Positions 37,257 through 45,425 of a stretch of DNA of 59,975 bases are shown piece by piece (position 1 is the first letter of the stretch; each line of letters begins with the position of its first letter). A program made the position numbers and the translations under genes. The stretch is taken from positions 1 through 59,975 of the forward strand of contig JAFWIP010000006.1 of NCBI GenBank assembly GCA_017514805.1, given 5' to 3'. The notes below the pieces were generated by a model, which was not told the DNA's origin, searched no databases, and worked only from the letters and a program-made list of their open reading frames with translations. The stretch comes from Candidatus Saccharimonadota bacterium. GTDB taxonomy: Bacteria > Patescibacteriota > Saccharimonadia > Saccharimonadales > Saccharimonadaceae.

Positions 37257-37559
37257 CTAATCCATTAAAAAACTATAGCCGTTATCATTTTTTACTACGG
37301 GAGGGTGGTCGTCGTCAGAAAGCTTCGCAAACTTTCGCCCAATAAAAAAGTCATATTTTCCGCTTTCTTCATAGCCGGTGCCTGCTTCTGTAAAATACAA
37401 ACAGCCATCTTCCTTTGCTTGAAGAATATATAATTCGGGCTTATAAGATAACACTATCTTGCCGAATAACTCCCCCGGCACAGTATTATAAAACAACAAT
37501 ACATCCCCTGGATTCAATTCTTCGATTTCTTCCAAACTTAATGTTCTTAATCCCTGCAT
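37257..37559 (-). CDS. small soluble protein, unknown
   Basis: 100 aa. The start at 37559 is chosen because AGAGGTGG lies about 7 nt upstream; an ATG 30 nt earlier has no such site. Mostly beta-strand-like, it has a LNPGDVLLFYNT stretch like small SH3-type or PDZ-like folds, but no firm family. A TTGACG-17-CATAAC promoter is visible on the minus strand. It belongs to the same set of small genes with canonical promoters and strong ribosome sites. Confidence 0.62.
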   Translation of the reverse strand: MQGLRTLSLEEIEELNPGDVLLFYNTVPGELFGKIVLSYKPELYILQAKEDGCLYFTEAGTGYEESGKYDFFIGRKFAKLSDDDHPPVVKNDNGYSFLMD

Positions 37560-37677
37560 AATTCCACCTCTTTCTAAGTATGCAACCAATCAATAGACTA
37601 CATCTAATGTTATGCCATATCTAGCCGTTTTCGTCAATAGTGTTATACTAGAAATATAATAAATAGGAGAGAACGCT

Positions 37678-38226
37678 ATGACTATTCGGGCAAAAGCGAC
37701 AATCGAAGTCGATGGCCAAATCGTGCTCAAACGCTTCTCGCACGACGCCGACCAAGCGAAATACGATGCCATAATTAGGAATCGCGAACATCTCCTTCCG
37801 TGGTTGCCATGGGCGCACTTCTATAAAGAATTCAAAGAAATGCCAGAATTCACCGAATCGCAAATCAAATGCTTCGACGAGGGTACCGCATTTGGTTATG
37901 ATATTTTCTATGAAGGCAAATTCGCCGGATCGGCAGATTATATCCACTTCTCCGAAGCAGACAAAAGTATCGAAATCGGCTACTGGCTCGATAAAGATTA
38001 TACGGGCAAGGGGATCGTAACACGCACTGTCGCAAAGATGGTCGAATACGCCTTTACTGAACTCGGCATGCATCGCGTCGTCATTCAGGCCGCAAGCAAA
38101 AACAAAGCGTCCTGCAGAGTTGCAGAACGCCTTGATTTCGTCCATGAGGGAACACAACGCGAGAGTCAATATCTCGATGGCGAATATTACGATACCGAGA
38201 TCTACTCTAAGCTTGTAAGCGATTAA
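37678..38226 (+). CDS. GNAT acetyltransferase, RimJ/RimL-like
   Basis: 182 aa. The fold order fits RimL-type N-acetyltransferases: VLKRFSHDAD start, HLLPWLPWA, IEIGYWLDKDYTGKGIVT (the acetyl-CoA P-loop, about 100-117), then ELGMHRVVIQAASKNKASCRVAERLDF. It would acetylate an N-terminal amine of a protein or a small molecule. AGGAGAG precedes the ATG and TATAAT lies farther upstream. Its stop overlaps the convergent DUF4097 gene by 4 nt. Confidence 0.88.
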   Translation: MTIRAKATIEVDGQIVLKRFSHDADQAKYDAIIRNREHLLPWLPWAHFYKEFKEMPEFTESQIKCFDEGTAFGYDIFYEGKFAGSADYIHFSEADKSIEIGYWLDKDYTGKGIVTRTVAKMVEYAFTELGMHRVVIQAASKNKASCRVAERLDFVHEGTQRESQYLDGEYYDTEIYSKLVSD

Positions 38227-39026
38227 CGGACAGTAATATTGCCCATGCTATTATCGATTCTGAGAGTTATATCGGACTTTCTATCACCGCCCGAAATATT
38301 TTGATTACCCATGCTGGTTTCCGCCTCAACATTTACGTCGCCAACATTATCAATTTCGACATTGCCCATCGATAGATCAATCTCAGAATCTTTTGTAAGA
38401 TGCAATTCCTTTATCTTTACGTTGCCCATACTATTGTCAATGCGCGCTTCGCCAAGACAATCACCGAGCTCGAAGTTGCCAGCGCTAAGCGAAGCCTTAA
38501 TATTCTTCGCGCCACCAATCTTTACGTCGCCAGCCGAGCTATCAACAACAAAGCTAGCAAGCTCAAATCTATCAATGTCAACATCGCCGTAAGACGTATC
38601 AATCTTCAAGTCGCCAGCATAATCCTTTGGCAAAGCTAGCTCAATTTTGACGCCAACCCAATTAATGCAGAAGAAGCGGCAGTCATCTGAACGATCCTCA
38701 ATTTTCAAACTATCCTTACCGTTATCAACGTAAGCATAGGAATCCTTGTCTGCGTAGAACTTAAGTGAGACTTTGTCGTCTTCGGATTCAGTATTCGTAA
38801 TTTTTAAGCTACCAGACTTAATCTTTATTTCGACATCATCCAGCTCTTCGAAATCGTATTCTTTATCGATTACGAGATTCGAGCTTGTACTAGATTGGCC
38901 GAAATGAAAACCAAATAAGCCGCCTTTACCGGTTAGACCAACAACAAGTAAAGCACTAAGCCCCAAAACAATTAGCGAAAGAAAAACAATTAGAAAGATA
39001 TATAAACCTTTTTTGCCAGTATTCAT
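38223..39026 (-). CDS. DUF4097-type membrane-anchored beta-solenoid protein
   Basis: 267 aa. One N-terminal helix (about 8-32) anchors a region of regular beta repeats (about 55-265) rich in DNSMGNV- and SAGDVKIGG-like turns. This is the LiaG/DUF4097 adhesin-like fold. The start at 39026 is set by GAGGAGGG and by a one-base overlap (TAATG) with the upstream HTH gene. XRE-membrane/DUF4097 pairs are common in Gram-positives and tied to envelope-stress responses; the role here is inferred from that pairing. Confidence 0.82.
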   Translation of the reverse strand: MNTGKKGLYIFLIVFLSLIVLGLSALLVVGLTGKGGLFGFHFGQSSTSSNLVIDKEYDFEELDDVEIKIKSGSLKITNTESEDDKVSLKFYADKDSYAYVDNGKDSLKIEDRSDDCRFFCINWVGVKIELALPKDYAGDLKIDTSYGDVDIDRFELASFVVDSSAGDVKIGGAKNIKASLSAGNFELGDCLGEARIDNSMGNVKIKELHLTKDSEIDLSMGNVEIDNVGDVNVEAETSMGNQNISGGDRKSDITLRIDNSMGNITVR

Positions 39027-39709
39027 TATTCGCAGCCCTCCTCGCAATCAACTGAATTGCCAGTGATTAATAGTATTGCTAGTTTGACGATTTGAGCAAG
39101 CACGGCATAGATAATCCAAATGATCCATGTAATATGCCAGGACATCGTCATAAAGCTAATAATTAAGTACGCAGCCAAAGTCGTGAATCCAAGGACACTA
39201 TTTATCGCCTTGTACACTTCCGCCTCTTTGCTGAGCTTTTTCTGCTTTTTCTTCTTGACGCTCTTATAATTAACTGCCGAGAAAATAATAATTAATGTCG
39301 CAATTGCAAGTAGCAACAAGAAGATGCCAGAAGCGACAACCGGATTCATTTGTAGTACCGGAATCGATACCATGATAAATACGATCGCAATTACGTAGGT
39401 AAATACTCCGGAAAGAATACCGATTAACTTCTTTTTCGCTACGCTCTTTTCTAACAACTCTTCAGCGCGCGCGGCATTTTCCTGTGCTTTTACCTCATCT
39501 GCTTCTTCGCTACCACCATCATGCAATAATTCATCTGGCGTAACATTATATAAATTACAAAGTGGCAATACTTTATCGAGATCTGGACTCGATTGACCGG
39601 TCTCCCACTTCGAAACGGTCTGACGTGTAAGCTCCAATTTTTCCGCAACTTCTTCCTGCGACAAACCGGCAGCCTTACGCAGCTTAATTAACCTTTCGGG
39701 TAATGTCAT
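39026..39709 (-). CDS. membrane-bound XRE-family transcriptional regulator
   Basis: 227 aa. An HTH of XRE type (about 1-62; LRKAAGLSQEEVAEKLELTR and VSKWETGQSSPDLDKV) is followed by a linker and four hydrophobic helices (about 92-112, 115-138, 165-188 and 190-212). It would sense a membrane state and control its own operon. The start is supported by AGGAA about 7 nt upstream. Two 16-bp direct repeats at 39755 and 39792 lie in its promoter region and are candidate operators. Confidence 0.88.
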   Translation of the reverse strand: MTLPERLIKLRKAAGLSQEEVAEKLELTRQTVSKWETGQSSPDLDKVLPLCNLYNVTPDELLHDGGSEEADEVKAQENAARAEELLEKSVAKKKLIGILSGVFTYVIAIVFIMVSIPVLQMNPVVASGIFLLLLAIATLIIIFSAVNYKSVKKKKQKKLSKEAEVYKAINSVLGFTTLAAYLIISFMTMSWHITWIIWIIYAVLAQIVKLAILLITGNSVDCEEGCE

Positions 39710-39754
39710 TATGCGTTCCTTTTTTGTTAATGTATGCTTTCATTTTAGTAAAAA

Positions 39755-39807
39755 GCAACGAAAATTAACACCAACTAGACTTTACATTTCCGCAACAAAA
39801 ATTAACA
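39755..39807. repeat. two 16-bp direct repeats upstream of the XRE gene, likely operators
   Basis: GCAACGAAAATTAACA (39755-39770) and GCAACAAAAATTAACA (39792-39807) differ at one base and start 37 bp apart. They precede a minus-strand TAAAAT box. A further inverted, partial match (TTTTTGTTAATG) lies closer to the gene. Confidence 0.5.
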
Positions 39808-39846
39808 TTTTGGGACTTTTTTAGCAATTTTTTAAGAAAAATGAAA

Positions 39847-39872
39847 ATTCCCGCCGAAAAATCGGCGGGAAT
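39847..39872 (-). terminator. intrinsic terminator for the 39896-40150 gene
   Basis: Stem ATTCCCGCCGA / TCGGCGGGAAT (39847-39857 and 39862-39872) with a 4-nt loop. On the minus strand it is followed by TTTCATTTTT. Confidence 0.82.
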
Positions 39873-39895
39873 CCAATGAAATAGTAACTAGTTTC

Positions 39896-40150
39896 CTAAA
39901 TGCCGTCTGCGAAACGATATGACCCATTCTTATAAACGACAGGATCATGCCTTTCTAAAATCTCGCATTCAACAGGTCTTTTGAAGTATTTCGGCGTGAA
40001 ATCTTTTTCTTCGCCATTCCTCAAACGCACTCTCACGATGCCACTTGAAGAATTCTCGAAAACCACACCAACTCCCCAGTCATAGATCTTTATAACTGTT
40101 CCTGGTTTAAGAAGACTTCGATTTGATTTGCTAATTACTAACTTTGCCAT
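39896..40150 (-). CDS. small beta-rich protein, unknown
   Basis: 84 aa. It has a LKPGTVIKIYDWGVGVVFEN start like small SH3-type barrels, then basic residues (RVRLRNGEEKDF). GGGGGAGGTG upstream gives a very strong ribosome site. A TTTACA-17-TATAAC promoter is visible on the minus strand. It is divergent from the alarmone synthetase at 40310. The fold could bind nucleic acid or another protein; this is a guess. Confidence 0.62.
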   Translation of the reverse strand: MAKLVISKSNRSLLKPGTVIKIYDWGVGVVFENSSSGIVRVRLRNGEEKDFTPKYFKRPVECEILERHDPVVYKNGSYRFADGI

Positions 40151-40223
40151 ATATTCTCACCTCCCCCGTTGGCAATATATCGGTTATAACACATATATTA
40201 CCCGCTGTAAAGCATTAGCACTA

Positions 40224-40252
40224 TTGACTATTATCTCCATCTGTGCTATAAT
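40224..40252 (+). promoter_or_regulatory. canonical promoter of the alarmone synthetase gene
   Basis: TTGACT (40224-40229), 17-nt spacer, TATAAT (40247-40252) with an extended TGC. The leader is about 50 nt and ends in GGGAGGGG. Confidence 0.8.
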
Positions 40253-40309
40253 ATATATTGGCTTTATGCTAATAATCCAAAAAAATCATATCGGGAGGGG
40301 ATATAAAGA

Positions 40310-40981
40310 ATGGAAGAACCTTTAAACGAACCTTTAAACATTATTACAAAGCGTGAATACTACGAGTACACAATGCCTTTCAAAAGAGCATCGGAACTCG
40401 TAGAGCTTGAAGTTAAACATCTCTGCGAAGACTACTATGCAGGCAATAGTATATCTGATTCTGAAATCGACGACGAGGATTTAGAAGATATTTATATGAG
40501 CAATAATCTGAACGGTTTCATTATTACATCAAGAATTAAAAAATACTATTCAACGCTTAGGAAACTCAAGAAGAAAAATTGCCCAGCAACAACCGACGGA
40601 ATCGATAAAAATCTACAAGATATCGCTGGAATACGTATTCTTGCGCCTACATTAACGGACGCATATCGTATCTGCAAAGATATTAAGCGAGAGTTTGAAG
40701 TCATCGGATTTGATGACTATATCGAGAATCCAAAGAAAAGTGGCTACCAAAGTCTTCATCTAATCGTAAGAAAGCAGGTTAAATATAGGAAGGAAAAGAA
40801 GACTTTACCAATAGAGATTCAGATAAGGACCTACGCACAACATAGCTGGTCTTACACTGAGCACAAGACGGTATATAGCAACCCAAATCCTTCGGACGAA
40901 ACGAAGGAAAAACTGCGCGCCAGATCCAAGAGCGTTCTCGAATTCGATCAAGACATTGATGCACTTCTTCATGAAGAGTAA
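40310..40981 (+). CDS. small alarmone synthetase (RelA/SpoT synthetase domain)
   Basis: 223 aa with only a RelA_SpoT synthetase domain: SRIKKYYSTLRKLKKK, DIAGIRIL near 108, NPKKSGYQSLHLIV near 143 and LPIEIQIRTYAQHSWSYTEHK near 165-185. No hydrolase, TGS or ACT domain is present, so it resembles RelP/RelQ enzymes that make (p)ppGpp from ATP and GTP/GDP. In many bacteria these are stress-induced. The promoter is canonical and the ribosome site strong. No full-length Rel is in the window. Confidence 0.9.
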   Translation: MEEPLNEPLNIITKREYYEYTMPFKRASELVELEVKHLCEDYYAGNSISDSEIDDEDLEDIYMSNNLNGFIITSRIKKYYSTLRKLKKKNCPATTDGIDKNLQDIAGIRILAPTLTDAYRICKDIKREFEVIGFDDYIENPKKSGYQSLHLIVRKQVKYRKEKKTLPIEIQIRTYAQHSWSYTEHKTVYSNPNPSDETKEKLRARSKSVLEFDQDIDALLHEE

Positions 40982-41000
40982 TCACGCTATGCACATTTTT

Positions 41001-41030
41001 AAAAGCACCCCGATATACGAGGTGCTTTTT
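41001..41030 (+). terminator. intrinsic terminator after the alarmone synthetase gene
   Basis: Stem AAAAGCACC / GGTGCTTTT at 41001-41009 and 41021-41029, followed by T. The gltX -10 box begins 18 nt later. Confidence 0.88.
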
Positions 41031-41060
41031 ACTTGCGCTAAATATGCTATACTAACAGAT

Positions 41061-42500
41061 ATGAAAACCGTTACTCGTTTTGCGCCGTCGCCAACCGGCT
41101 ATATCCACATTGGCAATTTACGTTCCGCTATTTACCCATACCTTATTGCTAAGCAGGAGCAGGGCACATTCATTTTGCGCATCGAAGATACCGACCGCGC
41201 ACGCTACGTAGAGGGCGCAACCGAGCTCATCGAGGACACTCTCAAATGGATCGGTCTCGACTGGGACGAAGGTCCAGAAAAAGGCGGCGAAAATGGTCCA
41301 TACTTCCAGACTCAGCGTCAAGAAATTTATATTGAATGGGCAAAGAAACTTATCACTGCTGGCCGCGCCTACGCCGACCCAACTCCTAGCGAGCAAATCG
41401 CAAAGTATCGCGAAGAAGCAAGCAAAAACAAGCAAGCCTTCCTATATCGCAATTACCGCCCAGACAATACGCCAGAATGGGAACCGGGCATGCCACTTCG
41501 TTTCAAGGCCGAACCAAAAGAACGCAAATATCACGACGAAGTATTCGGCGACAAAGTCATGCTCCCAGAAACTCAAGACGACATCATTATCATCAAGGCT
41601 GACGGTTTGCCGACTTACAACTTCGCCCATATTGTCGACGATGCCACAATGGGCGTAACGCATATTTTCCGTGGCCAAGAATATTTGCCAAGCATGGGTA
41701 ACTATCTCGCCATTTACGAAGCGCTCGGTCTCGATACACCAAAATTCGTCCATCTTCCACACATTCTCGCACCTAGCGGCAACAAAAAGCTTGGCAAGCG
41801 CGATGGCGCAAAATCCGCCGTCGACTACCGCGCCGACGGCATCTTGCCTGAAGCCATGCTAAACTTCCTCGCTTGCCTCGGTTGGAACGACGGCACCGAA
41901 GATGAACTCTATAGCAAAGAAGATTTAATTAAGAAATTCAGCATTGATCGCATTCAGCATGCCGGCGCACGTTATGACGAGCAAAAACTCATTTGGCTCA
42001 ACGGCCAGTGGATTCGCCGTCTCTTTGCCGAAGACGCAAAGGCACTCTATGAACGCACGAAAGATTTCTGGCCAGAAAATAACGCCGACGACGACTATAA
42101 ATTCAAAATCTTTAGCATCATTTATGACCGCCTTAAAACCCTCGGCGATCTAAAGACTATGACTAGCTACTTCTTCGAAGACCCGACTGTTGATATGTCG
42201 ATGATCGAATCCAACAAGGCGCTCAAGAAACTTTCTGAGCATGAAATCCAAGACATTCTCCGCCAGGCGATCGACAAGCTTCGCAGCATCGAAGATTGGA
42301 CTGCCGATAATCTCCAGAACGCCCTCAACGAGTTACTCGAAAGTACTGGCCACAAACCCGCCGAGCTCTTTGGCCTCATTCGTCTCAGCGTCAGCTTCGC
42401 GCCATTTAGCCCAGCGCTCCACGATACACTCAGCGTTCTCGGTCGCGAACGCAGCCTAGCTCGCCTCAACGCCGTCATTACAGCATACTCAAGAGATTAA
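41061..42500 (+). CDS. gltX: glutamyl-tRNA synthetase
   Basis: 479 aa. The HIGH motif appears as PSPTGYIHIGNLRSA (about 9-23) and KMSKS as KLGKRDG (near 245). It charges tRNA-Glu in the cytoplasm and may also charge tRNA-Gln if an amidotransferase is used; that cannot be told here. An upstream in-frame extension to 40956 is rejected because it runs through the terminator. TGCTATACT (hexamer 41048-41053) lies 7 nt before the ATG, with no ribosome site. Its stop abuts that of the next gene, tail to tail. Confidence 0.97.
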   Translation: MKTVTRFAPSPTGYIHIGNLRSAIYPYLIAKQEQGTFILRIEDTDRARYVEGATELIEDTLKWIGLDWDEGPEKGGENGPYFQTQRQEIYIEWAKKLITAGRAYADPTPSEQIAKYREEASKNKQAFLYRNYRPDNTPEWEPGMPLRFKAEPKERKYHDEVFGDKVMLPETQDDIIIIKADGLPTYNFAHIVDDATMGVTHIFRGQEYLPSMGNYLAIYEALGLDTPKFVHLPHILAPSGNKKLGKRDGAKSAVDYRADGILPEAMLNFLACLGWNDGTEDELYSKEDLIKKFSIDRIQHAGARYDEQKLIWLNGQWIRRLFAEDAKALYERTKDFWPENNADDDYKFKIFSIIYDRLKTLGDLKTMTSYFFEDPTVDMSMIESNKALKKLSEHEIQDILRQAIDKLRSIEDWTADNLQNALNELLESTGHKPAELFGLIRLSVSFAPFSPALHDTLSVLGRERSLARLNAVITAYSRD

Positions 42501-43223
42501 TTACTTATTATCTTCGCTATTTGGCGAGAAAATACCGTTCGAAACATCAACTGGCTTAGCCGAAGTAGTATTCATATCGACCGAGCCAGTTTTTTGCCTT
42601 TTTCGGACTACAAGAAAAATATATAATCCGAGACCAATTATCGCTACCGGAAGCGATAGAATTGCATTCGGGCCCAAAAGAATCCCGCCAATTACAACCC
42701 ACGAATAATACGCAACAAAAGTAGCAAAGCATATTCGCCAAGCAAGCGAAAGCTTCTTCCTCGGCCGTTTAGCAACCGCCGCTTTTTCTTGCCAAGTGCT
42801 AGTCGGAACATTACTAGCTACCACCGGATTATTTAGCATAGTACCATAACCCACACTCGCAGCATTCGTCTTGCTCGCGCGCACAAAAATGACCGCTATT
42901 ACGGCAATGTATGTCACTAACGAAACTATTAAACATGGGTACCAAAAGCCGTTCAAGCTATCCCACATCGAATATTGCGCCGCCGTACAACCGTTGCCAA
43001 GACAGCCCGTCATAATCGGCACAATAGCCATAAAGGCCAAACCCGTACCGGCAACAGCAAAAACCGCACATAAAATCGCGAGCAAAAATGAAGCTAGAAA
43101 ATAATATCCTTTACTACTGAACGATTTTTGTCGCAAAATCGGAATATATCTCAACGGTAAACTATATCCCAAAAATAAGAAGAGTGGACCACCGATTGCT
43201 TCCATCACTAATACTAAGCCCAT
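42501..43223 (-). CDS. multi-pass membrane protein, unknown
   Basis: 240 aa with about five helices (near 5-25, 40-75, 95-115, 160-180 and 185-207), two cysteines in the GCLGNGCTAAQ loop and a polar tail. I do not recognise a family. On the minus strand TGGTAAGAT ends 6 nt before the ATG, so it is probably leaderless. Its stop lies immediately next to that of gltX. It is divergent from the DUF3048 gene, with 36 nt between the two start codons. Confidence 0.7.
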   Translation of the reverse strand: MGLVLVMEAIGGPLFLFLGYSLPLRYIPILRQKSFSSKGYYFLASFLLAILCAVFAVAGTGLAFMAIVPIMTGCLGNGCTAAQYSMWDSLNGFWYPCLIVSLVTYIAVIAVIFVRASKTNAASVGYGTMLNNPVVASNVPTSTWQEKAAVAKRPRKKLSLAWRICFATFVAYYSWVVIGGILLGPNAILSLPVAIIGLGLYIFLVVRKRQKTGSVDMNTTSAKPVDVSNGIFSPNSEDNK

Positions 43224-43259
43224 ACTAATATCTTACCACGCTTATGCTATAATATAATT

Positions 43260-44534
43260 ATGAACGCTAAGCAACGCTACTACGGTAATATTAAGGGCCG
43301 CAGCGAGAAAAAAGGCGACGGCACTATTACTGAGCTCTACCGCAAAAGCGAAGAGCAAAATGATGTCGAAGATTTTCTAAAAGATAATGCCGACATCGAC
43401 GAAGAAAATCCAAAAGAAAAAAAGAGCGCAAAGAAAAAGCGCGAAAAGGCTGAAAGAAAAGCCGAAAAGAGTAAGAAGACTAAAAAGGTCGCAAAGCGAA
43501 TCATTATTATTGTCATTCTATTAGGCGCAATCGGCGCAGGAGTTTGGTATTTTCTCCAGAGTGGCTGGAGTCAAACTATCCTCGGTGACGTTAGCGGAGA
43601 AGATGCCCAGGCCGACGAAATTTACTATTCACGCCTAACTGGTAGAGAAGTTGCAAATAAAGACACCGTAAGTCAAGCCGCAACTTGTATCATGATCGAA
43701 AATAGCCCGGCAGCCCGCCCACAATCAGGCCTAAACGAAGCAGGCATTATCTACGAGGCTATCGCCGAAGGCGGTATTACGCGCTTCATGGCAGTCTTCC
43801 AAGAAGCTAAGCCAAACTACATCGGACCAGTCCGTAGCGTCCGCCTTACTTTTGCGGAACTCGCAAAACCATATCAGTGCTCCATCGCGCACGTCGGCGG
43901 TAGCGACAATGCTCTCAGATTAATTCGCAATAATTCCGCCTTCCGCGATATCGATCAATTCTTCAACGATAAAGCTTATTGGCGCATTCGCGGACGCGTC
44001 GCACCGCACAATGTCTACACACGCTTTAGCATGCTAGACGAGCTAAACTTTAGTAAAGGTTATCGCAATAGCGAATTCAGCGGTTTTGCTCGCGTAAAGG
44101 CCGACACTCTGCCCGAAGAGACTGAAAAGAAAGCAAACAAAATTACAATCGACATGACGAATGGCCTATATAGCCCAGTCTATACTTACAACCCAAATAC
44201 TAATAAGTATCTCCGTTCTTACGTCCAAGGCGGCGCGCACTTCAGCATCAACGAAGACGGTACTAAAATCCAAAACGAACCGGACGTCGTCATTGCCATG
44301 AAAGTTAACTCAGTTTCCCGCACCGGCGAAGCCCAGTATGCTGATTACACGACAACTGGCACCGGCGACGCAGCAATCTTCCAAAACGGCGGAGTCATCG
44401 AAGCGCACTGGGAGCGCAAAGATGCCGACTCCGAACTTCGCTTTATCGACGCAAGTGGCGAAGACATTAAACTTAGTCGTGGGCAAACCTGGATAACCCT
44501 ATATCCAACAAATGGCAAAGTAACTTGGGAATAA
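43260..44534 (+). CDS. DUF3048 (YerB-like) membrane-anchored protein
   Basis: 424 aa. A charged, Lys/Glu-rich cytoplasmic part (1-80) precedes one helix (about 81-101) and an external DUF3048 domain (about 130-420) with the MIENSPAARPQSGLNEAGII start, GPVRSVRLTFAELA, and a C-terminal EAHWERKDADSELRF section. YerB-like proteins are extracytoplasmic with unknown function. The long charged N-terminal tail is unusual for the family. TATAAT at 43248-43253 with TGC before it lies 6 nt before the ATG. Confidence 0.87.
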   Translation: MNAKQRYYGNIKGRSEKKGDGTITELYRKSEEQNDVEDFLKDNADIDEENPKEKKSAKKKREKAERKAEKSKKTKKVAKRIIIIVILLGAIGAGVWYFLQSGWSQTILGDVSGEDAQADEIYYSRLTGREVANKDTVSQAATCIMIENSPAARPQSGLNEAGIIYEAIAEGGITRFMAVFQEAKPNYIGPVRSVRLTFAELAKPYQCSIAHVGGSDNALRLIRNNSAFRDIDQFFNDKAYWRIRGRVAPHNVYTRFSMLDELNFSKGYRNSEFSGFARVKADTLPEETEKKANKITIDMTNGLYSPVYTYNPNTNKYLRSYVQGGAHFSINEDGTKIQNEPDVVIAMKVNSVSRTGEAQYADYTTTGTGDAAIFQNGGVIEAHWERKDADSELRFIDASGEDIKLSRGQTWITLYPTNGKVTWE

Positions 44535-44545
44535 AAGGAGACTAT

Positions 44546-45409
44546 ATGTACCAAGATGATCAAGTACCAAATTTTGAAAAGCTCGGCTATAACGCAGAGA
44601 ATGGCGAAGAAATACAGAACCCTTATTATAATGAAGGCTTCGAAAACCTAACAAATGAGAACGAGGAACAGAATCAAGAATCTGCGACTAAAAATACCGC
44701 CGAGCAAAACCAGGAAGTGCAAAATTCAGAGCCAGAACATAAACAAGAATATGCGCGCACCGAAAACGCCATTGTCGACGAATTAAACGAAGAGCGAGCA
44801 AGAGGCAGCGTCGATATCGACAATGCATTAGAAGAAATTCGAGGCACGAATATCGAAGGCACAATCGAACGTACTGAAATTGAGACTAAAGACGATATTT
44901 CCGAGGCAGAAAGAAATGCGACTGACGCCGCAGACGGAGACAACGAAAAAGACCCTGAGCAGACGCGCGATTTATCTAATGCCGCCGTAACAGAAGTATT
45001 CACTGCCGTCGAGAAACTCGATGACAACATCGATAAAATCAAGCAGGGCGACGAAGAATCCGAAACGATCGTCAATGAAGTCAAAGAGCATGCCGACCAC
45101 GCAGAATCGCTCGCAGAAAAAGTCTACACTTCCGCAAATAATAACATCGAGAATAATCTCGACGAACAAATCGAAAAATCCATCGCCGATCAAGTAATCG
45201 CAAAAGCACAGCAGGCGGTTGAGGACGCAAAGCGAGCTCAAGCCGAATATGAAGCTCAGACCGATGAAGAAAAAGCACTCACTCAGGAAGCAAAAGAGGA
45301 ATCCGAAAAGAGCGGCGAAGATTTTGAAGCCGTTAAAGAACGCCTTAAAGAAGAAAAGAAAGAGGAAGAAGAACAGAACAACGACCGTATTGGCATATTC
45401 GGCCAATAA
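44546..45409 (+). CDS. acidic coiled-coil protein, unknown
   Basis: 287 aa, very Glu/Asn/Ala-rich with no signal or membrane segment. The first 110 residues look disordered, and about 145-275 form coiled coil. The ATG at 44546 is chosen because AAAAGGAG lies about 6 nt upstream. It is 11 nt after the DUF3048 gene, so it is co-transcribed. Similar in composition to the 29258 gene; a scaffold role is possible but not shown. Confidence 0.68.
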   Translation: MYQDDQVPNFEKLGYNAENGEEIQNPYYNEGFENLTNENEEQNQESATKNTAEQNQEVQNSEPEHKQEYARTENAIVDELNEERARGSVDIDNALEEIRGTNIEGTIERTEIETKDDISEAERNATDAADGDNEKDPEQTRDLSNAAVTEVFTAVEKLDDNIDKIKQGDEESETIVNEVKEHADHAESLAEKVYTSANNNIENNLDEQIEKSIADQVIAKAQQAVEDAKRAQAEYEAQTDEEKALTQEAKEESEKSGEDFEAVKERLKEEKKEEEEQNNDRIGIFGQ

Positions 45410-45425
45410 TCAGTAAAATAGAATT

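Noticed and set aside
40956-41060. N-terminal extension of gltX
   Set aside because: It runs through an intrinsic terminator and the gltX promoter; the conserved start is at 41061.
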